The translations under genes were made by a program, and so were the position numbers. Of a stretch of 64,000 nucleotides of DNA, positions 1 through 8,579 are shown piece by piece (within the stretch, counting starts at the first letter, position 1; each line of letters opens with the position of its first letter). The stretch covers positions 62,001 through 126,000 of the forward strand of contig NZ_SJON01000005.1 in the NCBI RefSeq assembly GCF_004331385.1. Reading direction: 5' to 3'. Source of the stretch: Enterobacter quasihormaechei (GTDB lineage Bacteria > Pseudomonadota > Gammaproteobacteria > Enterobacterales > Enterobacteriaceae). A model generated the notes under the pieces. That model did not search any database and was not told the origin of the DNA. It saw nothing but the letters and a program-made list of their open reading frames with translations.

Positions 1-1102
1 CAACATTGAACATGTTGTTGCCCCAGAACGTCATGCCATTGAACCCTGCGGCGATGTCTTTGATTACCTGCCACGCATCAGCCTGCGACTGGATGTAGAC
101 ATCAAACATGAAGCGCGGCTCGGTACCGTCACCACCCTTCCCGTCAGGTACTTTTTGATCGCAACGCTGGGCAATACGGTAAAGCTCCCACTTATCCAGC
201 ATCTGCGCCGTGACGCGTCGGCCAAGACCGAAACGCGGCTCAGTGAGCACATCGAACCAGATCCATGCTGGGTTATTCGTCCAGCCCCACTTAAACGTCC
301 CGTCCCATGTGCCGCTATAGGTTCTGGCTATCGGATCGTAATTCGAAGGGATGCGGATAATGCGCCCCTTAGGTTTACAGGAAACCTTCGGGATATTGTT
401 GAACGATTTGGCGTTGAACGACACATACAGCAGCGCCGTATGGGGATAACGCAGGCGCGCATCAATCACCTCAGTGATTGCCTGTACCTGCGTTTTATTC
501 TGCAACATCTGGCTGGTGCTGTCGTCGGTGTCGCGTACCACGCGGATCTGCCAGCCTGTACTGGCTTTCGGAAGATTAATGCGATGGGTCAGTTCATAGA
601 GAGAACTGAGTTTCTCTGTCACGGTTCTTGTCATGACCGTAGAGAACGCACCACCATCTACAGCAAGATCGATATGGTACTTTACGGTAGTGCCGACAAT
701 ATCCCCGTCGTTTTCCTGCTGCTGCAAACCCGGAATACCAATGCGAACGAGCACAGCGTCAATCTGGGTGTTACTCAGCGCGCGCGTCCAGGGCGTGGCT
801 TTCGTCAGAGATACGCCAACCGTAGTTTCGTTCTCCACTGCGGGAAAACCCGGAATCGGTGTCTGGGTCTGTGTTCCCGGCCGAAATTCCCAGGAAACGT
901 TTTCAAAGTTCATCGTTCCGTCGGCGTTTCCCAGCGGCGTACCGTCCAGGAAAATGCTGGTCGCATCCAGACCTCCAGCAAACTCACCTTCCCCGAGCGC
1001 CAGCAGCATGCGGCAGCGTGCCATTGACTGCGCCGAATCAGGTTGTTCTACAGGTGTGTGCTGTTTCTGGCTGCCACCCTTTGCACCAGTGATCGCTTCC
1101 AT
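1..1102 (-). CDS. Tail tip / host specificity protein J (partial)
   Basis: This frame is open from an ATG at 1102 to the window edge, so the C-terminal part is missing. The visible 367 residues begin MEAITGAKGGSQ and resemble the N-terminal tail-hub part of lambda-type central fibre proteins (gpJ). Such proteins form the tail tip and their distal part contacts the host receptor. The gene follows the I, K, L and M homologues in lambda order, which supports the call. A strong intrinsic terminator lies between it and gene I. The overlapping plus-strand frames are shadows. Confidence in the family is high; receptor specificity cannot be judged because the distal part is outside the window. Confidence 0.9.
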   Translation of the reverse strand, partial: MEAITGAKGGSQKQHTPVEQPDSAQSMARCRMLLALGEGEFAGGLDATSIFLDGTPLGNADGTMNFENVSWEFRPGTQTQTPIPGFPAVENETTVGVSLTKATPWTRALSNTQIDAVLVRIGIPGLQQQENDGDIVGTTVKYHIDLAVDGGAFSTVMTRTVTEKLSSLYELTHRINLPKASTGWQIRVVRDTDDSTSQMLQNKTQVQAITEVIDARLRYPHTALLYVSFNAKSFNNIPKVSCKPKGRIIRIPSNYDPIARTYSGTWDGTFKWGWTNNPAWIWFDVLTEPRFGLGRRVTAQMLDKWELYRIAQRCDQKVPDGKGGDGTEPRFMFDVYIQSQADAWQVIKDIAAGFNGMTFWGNNMFNV

Positions 1103-1113
1103 ATTACATCCAT

Positions 1114-1138
1114 AAAAAAAGCACCCGACTGGGTGCTT
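1114..1138 (-). terminator. Intrinsic terminator between tail genes I and J
   Basis: On the minus strand the stem GCACCC / GGGTGC with a 4-nt loop is followed by seven T. It sits inside the late operon, so read-through by a Q-modified polymerase is expected. Confidence 0.75.
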
Positions 1139-1157
1139 GATATTCAGAAAGGAGTTA

Positions 1158-1754
1158 TCAGATGTCTTCGGCGACTATGCCAGCGCTGATGATGGCGCCG
1201 CCAATCTCGCGGACGCCATAGAGAAGCGCGACCGGGTTTCCCATTGCTGTGGTATTAACCGCACCGCCAAAGGCGTAACTTGGTTTATTGTCAGCATCTT
1301 GGCGCATCTGCAAACCGCTTGGTTGTGGAGATAGCATCTGGTAGACGCCACCGGCCATGGAGCTGACGCCACCAGCAATTAGCCCACCAGCCATAGTCGC
1401 CCCAATAACACCCCAACCAGCCGGACCCAGGGCGAGTCCTGCAACCACCATCACGGCGCCGAGGATGGTCTGAAACAATCCGGCTTTTTTCGAACCTTCG
1501 ATAATCGGCGCAATGCGGATATCACTGTCTCCTGTCAACTCCTGGAAGTCCTGAGTGCCGATATTCCTTTTCCCGCGGAACACGGCAAAGGTCATGCCGT
1601 TTTTTTTGGCATTCATCAGATAGTCTTCCAGCCCGTCGAAATTGATGCACAGGGCTTTTACCGCTTCGGCAGATGTCTGCACTGCCAGTTTGTGCACGCG
1701 CCCGAACCGGGCGCCCAGGGCGCCATACAGACGAATGGTGATTAAACGCGCCAT
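1158..1754 (-). CDS. Tail assembly protein I family
   Basis: The 198-aa product matches the lambda gpI tail assembly family. The N-terminal part (about 1-95) is a ubiquitin-like segment containing MARLITIRLYGALGARFG. It is followed by a glycine- and alanine-rich hydrophobic stretch at about 95-150 and a C-terminal conserved tail with the NTTAMGNPVALLYG segment. The start overlaps the end of the upstream K gene by 13 bp, which indicates translational coupling. In lambda, gpI acts in tail-tip initiator assembly with K, L and J and is not kept in the virion. Order and overlap support the assignment. Confidence 0.88.
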   Translation of the reverse strand: MARLITIRLYGALGARFGRVHKLAVQTSAEAVKALCINFDGLEDYLMNAKKNGMTFAVFRGKRNIGTQDFQELTGDSDIRIAPIIEGSKKAGLFQTILGAVMVVAGLALGPAGWGVIGATMAGGLIAGGVSSMAGGVYQMLSPQPSGLQMRQDADNKPSYAFGGAVNTTAMGNPVALLYGVREIGGAIISAGIVAEDI

Positions 1755-2473
1755 GGCTTAATCTCCTGTGGCAGGTCTTTGTGACGAACGCAGATCATCG
1801 TGCGGTCTTTGAAATAGCCGCGGGCATACGGTGTAATACATGAAGGCTGGCCGTAAAGGTGGTGGAGCAGTTCACCTTCTTCAGTGATGATGCCCGCGTG
1901 GTTCCACTTATCCGAATCAACCTGCATGATGACCATGCAGCCTGGTGCCGGATCGCACTCGACGAATCCTTCCCGCTCCCAGTTTTCGAAATAGAGATTG
2001 TCCGGGTACTGGCTTTCCCACCACGGGTAATCGACGCGAAAATCGTTCAGCGTGACGCCCTGAATGGCGTGCCATTCCATAATCAGCCCCCAGCAGTCAT
2101 TCGAGCCCAGGATAAACGGACGTCCGATAAGCGGCACCGCCTCCGGCATTATCTCGGCGTATTCATCGCTGTCAGGTGAGTAAATACCCCAGATCACGCC
2201 GGAGTTATTGCACTGCTGGCGGTCGAGATCGGACGGAATAGGCCGGGCACCGTCACCCGGGTGGGAGTGGATGACGCGAATAATCGTCCCGATATCTTCG
2301 GCGTTAGCCCAGTGCTCGCCGTCGATGCGAAAATGCTCTGTCGGATTTTCGTGCGTATTCGGCACGGGAATGTAGCGCTGGCGACGGCCAGACTGAATAA
2401 CGAAGCCACAGCACTCACGCGGGGATTCCTCCAGTGCATGCGCCCGGATAGCTGCCATTATGGTTTTATTCAT
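1742..2473 (-). CDS. Tail assembly protein K: JAMM plus NlpC/P60 domains
   Basis: This 243-aa protein has two hydrolase domains. Residues about 1-110 are a JAB/JAMM metallo-isopeptidase fold, with a glutamate near residue 15 and the zinc motif HSHPGDG...PSDLD (His69, His71, Asp84). Residues about 118-240 are an NlpC/P60 peptidase with the catalytic segment SNDCWGL (Cys127) and a histidine in WNHAGII. This is the lambda gpK layout. The protein is thought to help assemble the tail tip and may locally cut peptidoglycan during DNA entry. All key residues appear intact. It lies between L and I. Confidence 0.92.
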   Translation of the reverse strand: MNKTIMAAIRAHALEESPRECCGFVIQSGRRQRYIPVPNTHENPTEHFRIDGEHWANAEDIGTIIRVIHSHPGDGARPIPSDLDRQQCNNSGVIWGIYSPDSDEYAEIMPEAVPLIGRPFILGSNDCWGLIMEWHAIQGVTLNDFRVDYPWWESQYPDNLYFENWEREGFVECDPAPGCMVIMQVDSDKWNHAGIITEEGELLHHLYGQPSCITPYARGYFKDRTMICVRHKDLPQEIKPWRV

Positions 2474-2485
2474 TGGTACGTCCGG

Positions 2486-3256
2486 TTATCGGGTGAAGAG
2501 AACGGTTGCCGGGAAGCCACCAAAATCGAGGATTGCCGCGTCAGGGTCTGCCAGGCCAGCGCCAAATCGTTTACGGCAGTCACTGAGGCAACCGCCACAC
2601 ACATCAAGGGCAGGATCTGATACCTGATTCCCTTTAGCGTCGAAATACGCAGTGCCGTTATAGGTGCATCCATCGCCGCTGCGATACTGACCGCGCAGCG
2701 CCCATTCACAAAGCGATGTGATTTGTCGGGTGGGGATCACAAGGCTCTGCAAATCGGCTGGGCTGCTGAGTGCCCAGGTAACCACCTCATCATCTTCGGA
2801 GGTTTTGGTGTCAAGCCAGAAGGTCTGAAGTGTGAACATTGATGAATCAGCTGTAGGGTTTACGCCACCAGGGTAATTTACGGCATCGAGATAGACCGCA
2901 TAGGTATCGATAATGCTCACTTTTGCGTTAACCAAGTCCTTAAATTGCAGGCACAGCGCAGTGATATGGCCGTCAAGGTTTGAGACGCTCAGGGTGGGCT
3001 CCGCCGCCTGGTCTGTTGAAAGCTCCAGGCCTGAAACCTGAAACGGCCAAAAATCGTAGGTGTTGCCACCGAAGACGATTGGCTTGGGTCCGAGCTTTTG
3101 TTCATCTCCATTGGCAACATCGATCTCTTCGGGTGTATGGGGGAAAGGTGCGTAGTGGAATCGGTGGATCCCGCCACTGAACTCTGAGGCGTCAACTTCA
3201 ACCAGGCGGACCCTGCCACCCGGCGCCAGCATCGCCGCCTGATCGACTAATGCCAT
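2486..3256 (-). CDS. Minor tail protein L (Fe-S tail tip protein)
   Basis: The 256-aa product belongs to the lambda gpL family. The C-terminal region carries the cysteines that in lambda gpL bind an iron-sulfur cluster (SLCEW, GDGCTY, VCGGCLSDC), with the usual GTAYFDAKGN segment between them. The protein forms part of the tail-tip ring between M and J. Its ATG shares one base with the stop codon of M (TAATG), so translation is coupled. Length is close to the family norm. Confidence 0.92.
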   Translation of the reverse strand: MALVDQAAMLAPGGRVRLVEVDASEFSGGIHRFHYAPFPHTPEEIDVANGDEQKLGPKPIVFGGNTYDFWPFQVSGLELSTDQAAEPTLSVSNLDGHITALCLQFKDLVNAKVSIIDTYAVYLDAVNYPGGVNPTADSSMFTLQTFWLDTKTSEDDEVVTWALSSPADLQSLVIPTRQITSLCEWALRGQYRSGDGCTYNGTAYFDAKGNQVSDPALDVCGGCLSDCRKRFGAGLADPDAAILDFGGFPATVLFTR

Positions 3257-3606
3257 TATGCGTACACTCCGTAAGCCCGTTTGATGGTGAACGTCAACTC
3301 AGCAACTTTGCTGCTGATCTGCGTTTTACGAACGGAATCGGCTACGACGCGGTAAAGCCCCTTCTCTTCGCCTGGCGGCGTAATGATGAAAGCTTTCACG
3401 GTATGAGCGAGGAGAAAATCACGAATCCTGTCCACTTCCGACTCGTTGCCCGTGTGCTTCATAGGGACCTGAATAGCCGTGGAGTTAATACCGTTATCGG
3501 CCACTTGCTCATAGCCATCGCCGAACTGCGCCGCGCGAACTGCCTGGCTATATTCAATCGCGCCAGCACCGAGCTGAGAGCGCCAGCTATATGTTTCAAC
3601 TGCCAT
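3256..3606 (-). CDS. Minor tail protein M family
   Basis: The 116-aa product starting MAVETYSWRSQLGAG is a lambda gpM-type minor tail protein. I chose the ATG at 3606 because GGAG lies a few bases upstream; an in-frame ATG at 3633 lacks such a site and would run into the terminator hairpin. Conserved features include the FGDGYEQVADNGIN segment typical of the family. It acts at the tail tip, next to the end of the tape measure. It is followed without a gap by L. Confidence 0.9.
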   Translation of the reverse strand: MAVETYSWRSQLGAGAIEYSQAVRAAQFGDGYEQVADNGINSTAIQVPMKHTGNESEVDRIRDFLLAHTVKAFIITPPGEEKGLYRVVADSVRKTQISSKVAELTFTIKRAYGVYA

Positions 3607-3617
3607 ATTTACTCCAT

Positions 3618-3645
3618 AAAAAAAGCCCCGCATGTGCGAGGCTTA
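3618..3645 (-). terminator. Intrinsic terminator upstream of gene M
   Basis: On the minus strand the stem GCC.CGC / GCG.GGC, with one internal mismatch, precedes a run of seven T. It separates the inserted 3692-4084 gene from M and may be the terminator of that moron. Confidence 0.65.
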
Positions 3646-3691
3646 ATATTGGTTGAAAGCATGGGAGTGAGAGTTATCAGACCATTTTGAT

Positions 3692-4084
3692 TTAACTTCC
3701 ATTCATTTCTACAAGCCGGTAATCAGTCTTCCCATCCTTGTCTTCAATACATTCGGCCCTGAATTTCTGCTCTAGTCCAAATTTATTTTTGGCGCTAAAC
3801 TCCTGCGTGGCGTAAAACTTACCGTCATCACCGAGCCATCTGTTCGAGCCAAACACTGACATATCCAAGGTGCTTTTGTTAATGACTGACATCCTTACGT
3901 AAGCTTCACAGGCATTGCGAAGCTCATCTAGTTTTTTATCCGTAAGTTCCTTGGCTTCTTTTTGCTTCTTTTCTTGTTCTGAAGGTTTGTTAACCAGCGC
4001 TGCAATAATAATCACCACAACCAGAAGCAGTAATAGCCCAATGGTTCTTAAGATCTTCTTAAAGATTTTTTTAAACACAATCAT
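3692..4084 (-). CDS. Small inner-membrane protein, putative superinfection-exclusion moron
   Basis: This 130-aa protein has a basic N-terminus (KKIFKKILRT), one strong membrane helix at about residues 15-33 (IGLLLLLVVVIIIAAL), a charged linker and a soluble domain with two cysteines (NACEAYV, AECIEDK) that probably faces the periplasm. It lies between the tape measure and M genes, where lambda has no gene, and is more AT-rich than its neighbours. HK97 gp15, a superinfection-exclusion protein, is a moron in its tail gene region and is likewise a membrane-anchored small protein. The same role is inferred here from location and topology, not shown. A terminator at 3618-3645 follows it. Confidence 0.7.
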   Translation of the reverse strand: MIVFKKIFKKILRTIGLLLLLVVVIIIAALVNKPSEQEKKQKEAKELTDKKLDELRNACEAYVRMSVINKSTLDMSVFGSNRWLGDDGKFYATQEFSAKNKFGLEQKFRAECIEDKDGKTDYRLVEMNGS

Positions 4085-4134
4085 CCCCTGATTCTTATGG
4101 TTATCATCATATTAACCAGGGGATGACGTAAACA

Positions 4135-7089
4135 CTACCTGCCTTTACTAAAGTTGTAGATCATGCCTCCAGGCTTAAGGTGCTTCTGTATAACCCTTGC
4201 GGCTGCATTCTGCATTTCATCAGCAAGAGCACGCCCCATAACATCACCAGAACTGCTGGATTGCGCAGTAGCATTCCCGTTGGCGTCAACGTTTACGACA
4301 GTATTGATTACGGGTGCAGAACCGCCACCGGATCCAGAACTGCTGTTTAACCCGTACATTGGAGCACGACCAACGAACCCGCCATCTGCATAGCCCTTAG
4401 CGTTACGCATCAGCGCATAAAGATTACCTACACCCAATGCAGACGTTGCCTCTTTGGTGAATACAAACTCACCGCCGTGAACGATGCCTTTTGGCTCGAA
4501 TTTTCCGCCGTCACCAGTGTATCCACCAGAGTCGAAAAGACTAACACCAGAACTCGCCGCATTGGTATAAGCTCCGCTGGGTGTATTGCCGGTACTGACA
4601 TCACCAGTAATCCATCCCATGGCTTTCTGTACCGCCCAAGCCACAAGCAATCTGTTGATGATCTCAACAATCATTTTGAGGATGGATGCCGCAAACTGTC
4701 TGAAAGATGCCGTTCCTGTTGTAACAAGGCTGGTCATCATGTCGGAAATACCCCCGAGGGCAGTTTGCGCTGCCTGCGACACTGAGGAATAAACGTTCTG
4801 CGCCGTCTGAAGATATTCATTCAGCCCATTGACAGCACCAGCTCGCCAGTTCTGTTCAAGCGAGTCCTGCGCTTTATAGGTTTTGCGCATTTCAGAAAGC
4901 GCTTTCGCCTGAGCCTTAGGATTTAGAGAGTACTCTTTCTCGATACGATCGAGTTCCATCCCTCTCTGAGCATCTCGAGATGATACCCCTGTAGCGAGTA
5001 AAGCAACCTCGGCACGTTTAGCCTCTTGCTGACGCTGCAACTTCTGTGCACTGTCCATCAGATCATTCATCTTTTTCTGATGCTCAATCTGCCGGGATAA
5101 ACTGGCCTCTTTCTCGAGGCTCAGCCGAATTTCCTTTTGGTGCGTAAGAATAGATTTTTCATCAGCTGTGAGTAGTTTCTTCTCCTTGAGATCAGCAATT
5201 TGCTGATTGAAAGCCAACAACCGTTTTTCACCATCAGTCATTGATTCCGTTTGCACTGACTGTTGACGCAATACCGCCAGGCGTTGTCGAGACTCCTGAA
5301 GCATTCGGGTTGCGGCATCAATACTGATCCTATCAGCTCTTACTTTTCTTTCTGATTCGTCAGCAAGCTTACTTACTGCGCTACGGGATTCTCTGCTGGT
5401 TCCCCCGTCTCCCGTTACACCAGAACCTCGAGCTTCAGCTTCATAATTTGCCTGCGCATTAGGTGCGGTGATGCGCTTCCACAAAATGTCATAGCGCTTT
5501 TTGTTCGCTTCAATTTCCTTATCAGCATCAGCCCCGGCCTTTTTCATAGCCGCGACATCCATGCCGAGGAAATTAGCTAAGGCACCCCCACCAGGTATTT
5601 TTTCAGCCCAACCAGCGATCGTCCCGGTAAATTTGGCATCCAGAGAAGTGATATTGAGGAATAGGTCGTTAATCGATGCTTTTACTAATTCAAAAATATC
5701 GATAACCTGATTGGCCCAGGCGCGAAGAGTTACCCCAATCTGCTCAAACACGTTTGATGCAGTTGTTTTTACAGTTTTCCATGCCCTGCCAATATTATCT
5801 GTAGCTTCGACGACTTTTTTGCTGCGCTCCTCCATAACGCCAGCATAAAGGCTTACCGCCTCCGTAACCGCGGCCTGCTCTCCTTTCGTCTGTTTAAGCT
5901 GGATCAGATGTTTCATTTCAGCTTCTGTCAGGAAGCCGTATTTTTCATTGAGTTCCGCCAGCCCTTTAATTGGATCTTTAAGAATCTTACCAAAGTCTGC
6001 CATGGAGTCTTTGGTATCAATGCCGGCGTCTTTCATCACCAGCATTGCCTTTGCGATCCGCTCCATTTCAGGGCCACTCGCTTTCCCCTGATTATTCAGG
6101 TCGATCAAGGTATCAGTGACTTCTGAGACTGAATTACCGGTTTCCGATGCAACCCTCGCTGCAACTGAATTCAGTTGTTCAAGCGATTTGAAACCTGCGC
6201 CCCCCATCAGCAACACTGATGACGCCGCCCGATCGAATTGCTCGGATGATTTAAAAGCCGCAGCCCCCATCAGTGCCAATGTTCCAATGAGTCCACCGAT
6301 AGCGATGCGCGCAGGTGTTATCAATGACGTAACAGCCTTCAGCGCATTACCAACACCTCCAAAGGAGTCGCGGATCTGCCCCCCCTGCTGGATGGCCACC
6401 ATATACACCGGCATACCTGAGGCGAGAGAGGTCACTACGTCGGTGATCTGCATCGGTAACTGGCGCATTGCGTTACGGTACTGACCAGCGCTAATTTCAC
6501 CACGCCTCCAGGCATCCTCCTGTTCCCGCAGTTTTGAGATGAACGGTGCAGACTGGTCAGCTACACCCAACTGAGCAGCCTTCATTTCCAGAATTTCAGC
6601 GCGAGTTTTCCCTACTGCTGAAGCCTGCTCCTGCAATGAAGCAACGAACGCCTCTCCCGCCTGCGCTGCACGTTTCGCTGAGGCCTCCTGTTCGAGCAGC
6701 GTACGTCCTTCTTCCGTGAGGGTCATGTGCGTGCGTTGGAGCTTATTTCTGGTGTCGTCCAGTATCGCACCATAATCGCGGAATTGCTCTGTGGGCAGCA
6801 GACCTTTTTTATTGGCCTGCGTTAGCTGCGCGTAGATCTTATCAAGCTCTTCGAATGCTTTATTGGTGGGATTGATTCGGTTAAGGAGGTTCTGTAATTC
6901 CTGCTGCTGCTCCTTCAGGCTTTGGTTTTGTTGCTTACCCGACTGAGCGCCAGCCCGAAAAACACTGTTAAGATTATCCGCCTTTTGAGCAGCACCCGCA
7001 GCTGTTGCCTGGAATTTATCAAGCTCCTGATTCCCTCGCTCCAGTTCACTGGTATTTACTTTCAGGGAGATCGTTGCGATATCAGACAT
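4135..7089 (-). CDS. Tail length tape measure protein
   Basis: This is the longest late gene (984 aa) and a lambda gpH-type tape measure protein. It has a long coiled-coil N-terminus (about 1-220), a TMP core with hydrophobic segments at about 250-285, a charged helical middle rich in K, E, Q and R, and a lambda-H-like C-terminus with a hydrophobic stretch (ILKMIVEIINRLLVAWAV). It sets tail length and takes part in DNA ejection. A ribosome site GGAGA lies upstream of the ATG at 7089. It follows the frameshifted chaperone pair, as expected. Confidence 0.96.
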   Translation of the reverse strand: MSDIATISLKVNTSELERGNQELDKFQATAAGAAQKADNLNSVFRAGAQSGKQQNQSLKEQQQELQNLLNRINPTNKAFEELDKIYAQLTQANKKGLLPTEQFRDYGAILDDTRNKLQRTHMTLTEEGRTLLEQEASAKRAAQAGEAFVASLQEQASAVGKTRAEILEMKAAQLGVADQSAPFISKLREQEDAWRRGEISAGQYRNAMRQLPMQITDVVTSLASGMPVYMVAIQQGGQIRDSFGGVGNALKAVTSLITPARIAIGGLIGTLALMGAAAFKSSEQFDRAASSVLLMGGAGFKSLEQLNSVAARVASETGNSVSEVTDTLIDLNNQGKASGPEMERIAKAMLVMKDAGIDTKDSMADFGKILKDPIKGLAELNEKYGFLTEAEMKHLIQLKQTKGEQAAVTEAVSLYAGVMEERSKKVVEATDNIGRAWKTVKTTASNVFEQIGVTLRAWANQVIDIFELVKASINDLFLNITSLDAKFTGTIAGWAEKIPGGGALANFLGMDVAAMKKAGADADKEIEANKKRYDILWKRITAPNAQANYEAEARGSGVTGDGGTSRESRSAVSKLADESERKVRADRISIDAATRMLQESRQRLAVLRQQSVQTESMTDGEKRLLAFNQQIADLKEKKLLTADEKSILTHQKEIRLSLEKEASLSRQIEHQKKMNDLMDSAQKLQRQQEAKRAEVALLATGVSSRDAQRGMELDRIEKEYSLNPKAQAKALSEMRKTYKAQDSLEQNWRAGAVNGLNEYLQTAQNVYSSVSQAAQTALGGISDMMTSLVTTGTASFRQFAASILKMIVEIINRLLVAWAVQKAMGWITGDVSTGNTPSGAYTNAASSGVSLFDSGGYTGDGGKFEPKGIVHGGEFVFTKEATSALGVGNLYALMRNAKGYADGGFVGRAPMYGLNSSSGSGGGSAPVINTVVNVDANGNATAQSSSSGDVMGRALADEMQNAAARVIQKHLKPGGMIYNFSKGR

Positions 7090-7105
7090 TCGGTATCTCC
7101 GGGTA

Positions 7106-7130
7106 TAAAAAACCCGGGTAATCCGGGTTA
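7106..7130 (-). terminator. Intrinsic terminator before the tape measure gene
   Basis: AACCCGG / CCGGGTT with a 5-nt loop is followed on the minus strand by a T run. It overlaps the stop codon of the frameshift-extension frame. Confidence 0.6.
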
Positions 7131-7442
7131 ATGATTTTGATTTTTATGGATGGTTCGGAGGGCTGCGGCCTCCATTACTCTCACATCCTGTAAAGCGCCT
7201 GCCTCGTCGTCGATACCGTGAATCCTCATCATCCAGGGCAAGACGTTATAGTCCAGCCCGGTCACCCCACCGATACCAGTTCTCCATTGTGTAAACATGT
7301 CTCTGAAAATACAGAATGCTGGCCACACATCAGGGAGGACGTCTATTTCAACATCGTCCAGATCGTCCAGGGTCATGCTGAATGCAGCTAATTCTTCAGC
7401 GGAGGGGTCAGGCGTAAAACACGCCTCGGCAAGCGCTATGAG
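7128..7442 (-). CDS. Frameshift extension of the tail assembly chaperone (DUF1799-like, lambda T-like)
   Basis: This frame has no convincing independent start but continues in the -1 frame from the slippery site at 7442-7448. After the shift it reads LIALAEACFTPDPSAEE and then the acidic MTLDDLDDVEIDVLPDVWPAF segment, ending at 7128 (104 residues after the shift). The C-terminal segment (WPAFCIFRDMFTQWRTGIGGVTGLDY) resembles DUF1799 tail proteins. A fusion of 116 chaperone residues plus 104 would be about 220 aa, like lambda gpGT. It should bind tape measure protein and tail tube subunits during assembly. An internal ATG at 7376 could give a separate product, but this is less likely. Confidence 0.8.
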   Translation of the reverse strand, partial: LIALAEACFTPDPSAEELAAFSMTLDDLDDVEIDVLPDVWPAFCIFRDMFTQWRTGIGGVTGLDYNVLPWMMRIHGIDDEAGALQDVRVMEAAALRTIHKNQNH

Positions 7443-7789
7443 TTTTTTTCGCGGACGGCGTACAACTCTTTCGTATAAGCGGAAACAATGGAGTCGAAAG
7501 CACGGGGATAATTTTCAAGCAGCAACGCAAGATTATCCCGGTTGTATTCACTGTCGATATTCCAGCTTTCAATAATTTCAGCCAGATAATTCAGGGGAGC
7601 ATCTACCTGATCGGCGCTGCCATCCACCAGTTCGGCGGCACGCTTCAGGTTATCTTCCATATCTTTCAACTGCTTTCGGGTTTTATGGCGGACAATCAGA
7701 GTAACCACCCCGTCGTCTTCACCAGGGCGTGGAATGCTCACCGAAAGTTTAAAAGTTGGTTTAGGGTTTAACGTAAATTTTGTAGCCAT
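7436..7789 (-). CDS. Tail assembly chaperone (lambda G-like)
   Basis: The 117-aa product starting MATKFTLNPKPTFKLSVSIPRPGED belongs to the phage tail assembly chaperone families placed between the tube and tape measure genes. It would keep tape measure protein soluble and recruit tube subunits. Its last codons run through A AAA AAC just before the stop TAG, the arrangement used for programmed -1 frameshifting to give the longer GT-like form. The start follows a hairpin at 7805-7820. Confidence 0.88.
   Translation of the reverse strand: MATKFTLNPKPTFKLSVSIPRPGEDDGVVTLIVRHKTRKQLKDMEDNLKRAAELVDGSADQVDAPLNYLAEIIESWNIDSEYNRDNLALLLENYPRAFDSIVSAYTKELYAVREKNS
7442..7448 (-). other. Programmed -1 ribosomal slippery site A AAA AAC
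   Basis: On the minus strand the heptamer A AAA AAC is exactly in the zero frame (gaA AAA AAC tca tag), two codons before the stop of the chaperone. A shift of -1 enters the open frame that ends at 7128. Confidence 0.8.
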
Positions 7790-7804
7790 AATAAAAATCC
7801 TTGA

Positions 7805-7820
7805 AGCCCCTTTCGGGGCT
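7805..7820 (-). terminator. Hairpin between tube and chaperone genes
   Basis: AGCCCC TTTC GGGGCT is a perfect 6-bp stem, but the minus strand lacks a real T run after it. It may be a weak terminator or an mRNA-stabilising hairpin that lowers chaperone expression relative to the tube protein. Confidence 0.45.
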
Positions 7821-7833
7821 GGAAAGTGAATGG

Positions 7834-8514
7834 TTAGCTGCCCGGAGTGGTGTCTGCGTCTTTGTAGAATGTGGTGCCTTTTGACTGTACGGCAAACGCG
7901 ACAGTGACTGTTTCAATCTGGTTGACTACAGGGTTTGGCTCACCAGAGAAGGACGGCACCACTGACCAGTAACGTGTTTCTTTTGCTTTAGGCACGTACA
8001 TGTAAACAGCGATAGTGTCGCCAGCAAGATCGGCCTCTTTCAGAAGCGGGTAGAACGGCTGGTCAGAGTCGTGGGCGACCGTATAAGTCTGCGTTTTTGC
8101 AGATTTATACGTCGGCAGGCTTCGCTGCGTGTCATCTTCCAGGAACTGGAATTGATAATACTGCTGCTCGCCACCAGCAGCGGCTACTTCAGTGATTTGA
8201 GGGATCTGCACCCAATCAGCAGACTCAACCACCCTGAGGGATCCAGAGCCAGAGCCGGTCGGGAAAATTTTGGTGTTTGAAGTGTTTACACCACCAATTG
8301 TTGCCTGCGAGCCGGAGACTGCTGTTACTTTACCTACCAGATTATCCAGTGCGGTCCATGGGGAACTCAGCAGAACGACATCGCCTACTTTGACTGTTCC
8401 ACCATTGAGCGTTAATACAGCGTTTGCTGCGTTAGAAATATCCGTGATGGTAATTGGGTTGCCTGAAGCTGGCGCCACAAATACCGTTGCGCCATTTGGT
8501 AGATGGAAAGCCAT
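7834..8514 (-). CDS. Major tail tube protein
   Basis: This 226-aa protein is the tail tube subunit of the siphovirus tail, judged from position (after the tail terminator gene, before the chaperones), size and content. It starts MAFHLPNGATVFVAPASG. It contains ITEVAAAGGEQQYYQFQFLEDDTQRS, a typical tube-protein segment, and a beta-rich C-terminal half with few cysteines. There is no separate Ig-like domain beyond about residue 220. Confidence 0.88.
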   Translation of the reverse strand: MAFHLPNGATVFVAPASGNPITITDISNAANAVLTLNGGTVKVGDVVLLSSPWTALDNLVGKVTAVSGSQATIGGVNTSNTKIFPTGSGSGSLRVVESADWVQIPQITEVAAAGGEQQYYQFQFLEDDTQRSLPTYKSAKTQTYTVAHDSDQPFYPLLKEADLAGDTIAVYMYVPKAKETRYWSVVPSFSGEPNPVVNQIETVTVAFAVQSKGTTFYKDADTTPGS

Positions 8515-8530
8515 CTTTTACCTCGCATAT

Positions 8531-8554
8531 AAAAAAACCGGCCATTAGCCGGTT
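8531..8554 (-). terminator. Intrinsic terminator before the tail tube gene
   Basis: AACCGGC / GCCGGTT with a short loop is followed on the minus strand by about seven T. It lies between the 8580-8990 gene and the tube gene. Confidence 0.7.
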
Positions 8555-8579
8555 GTGGGTGAATAATAGAAGTTGAGGG

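Noticed and set aside
155..1027. 290-codon plus-strand frame
   Set aside because: It is a shadow of gene J on the other strand.
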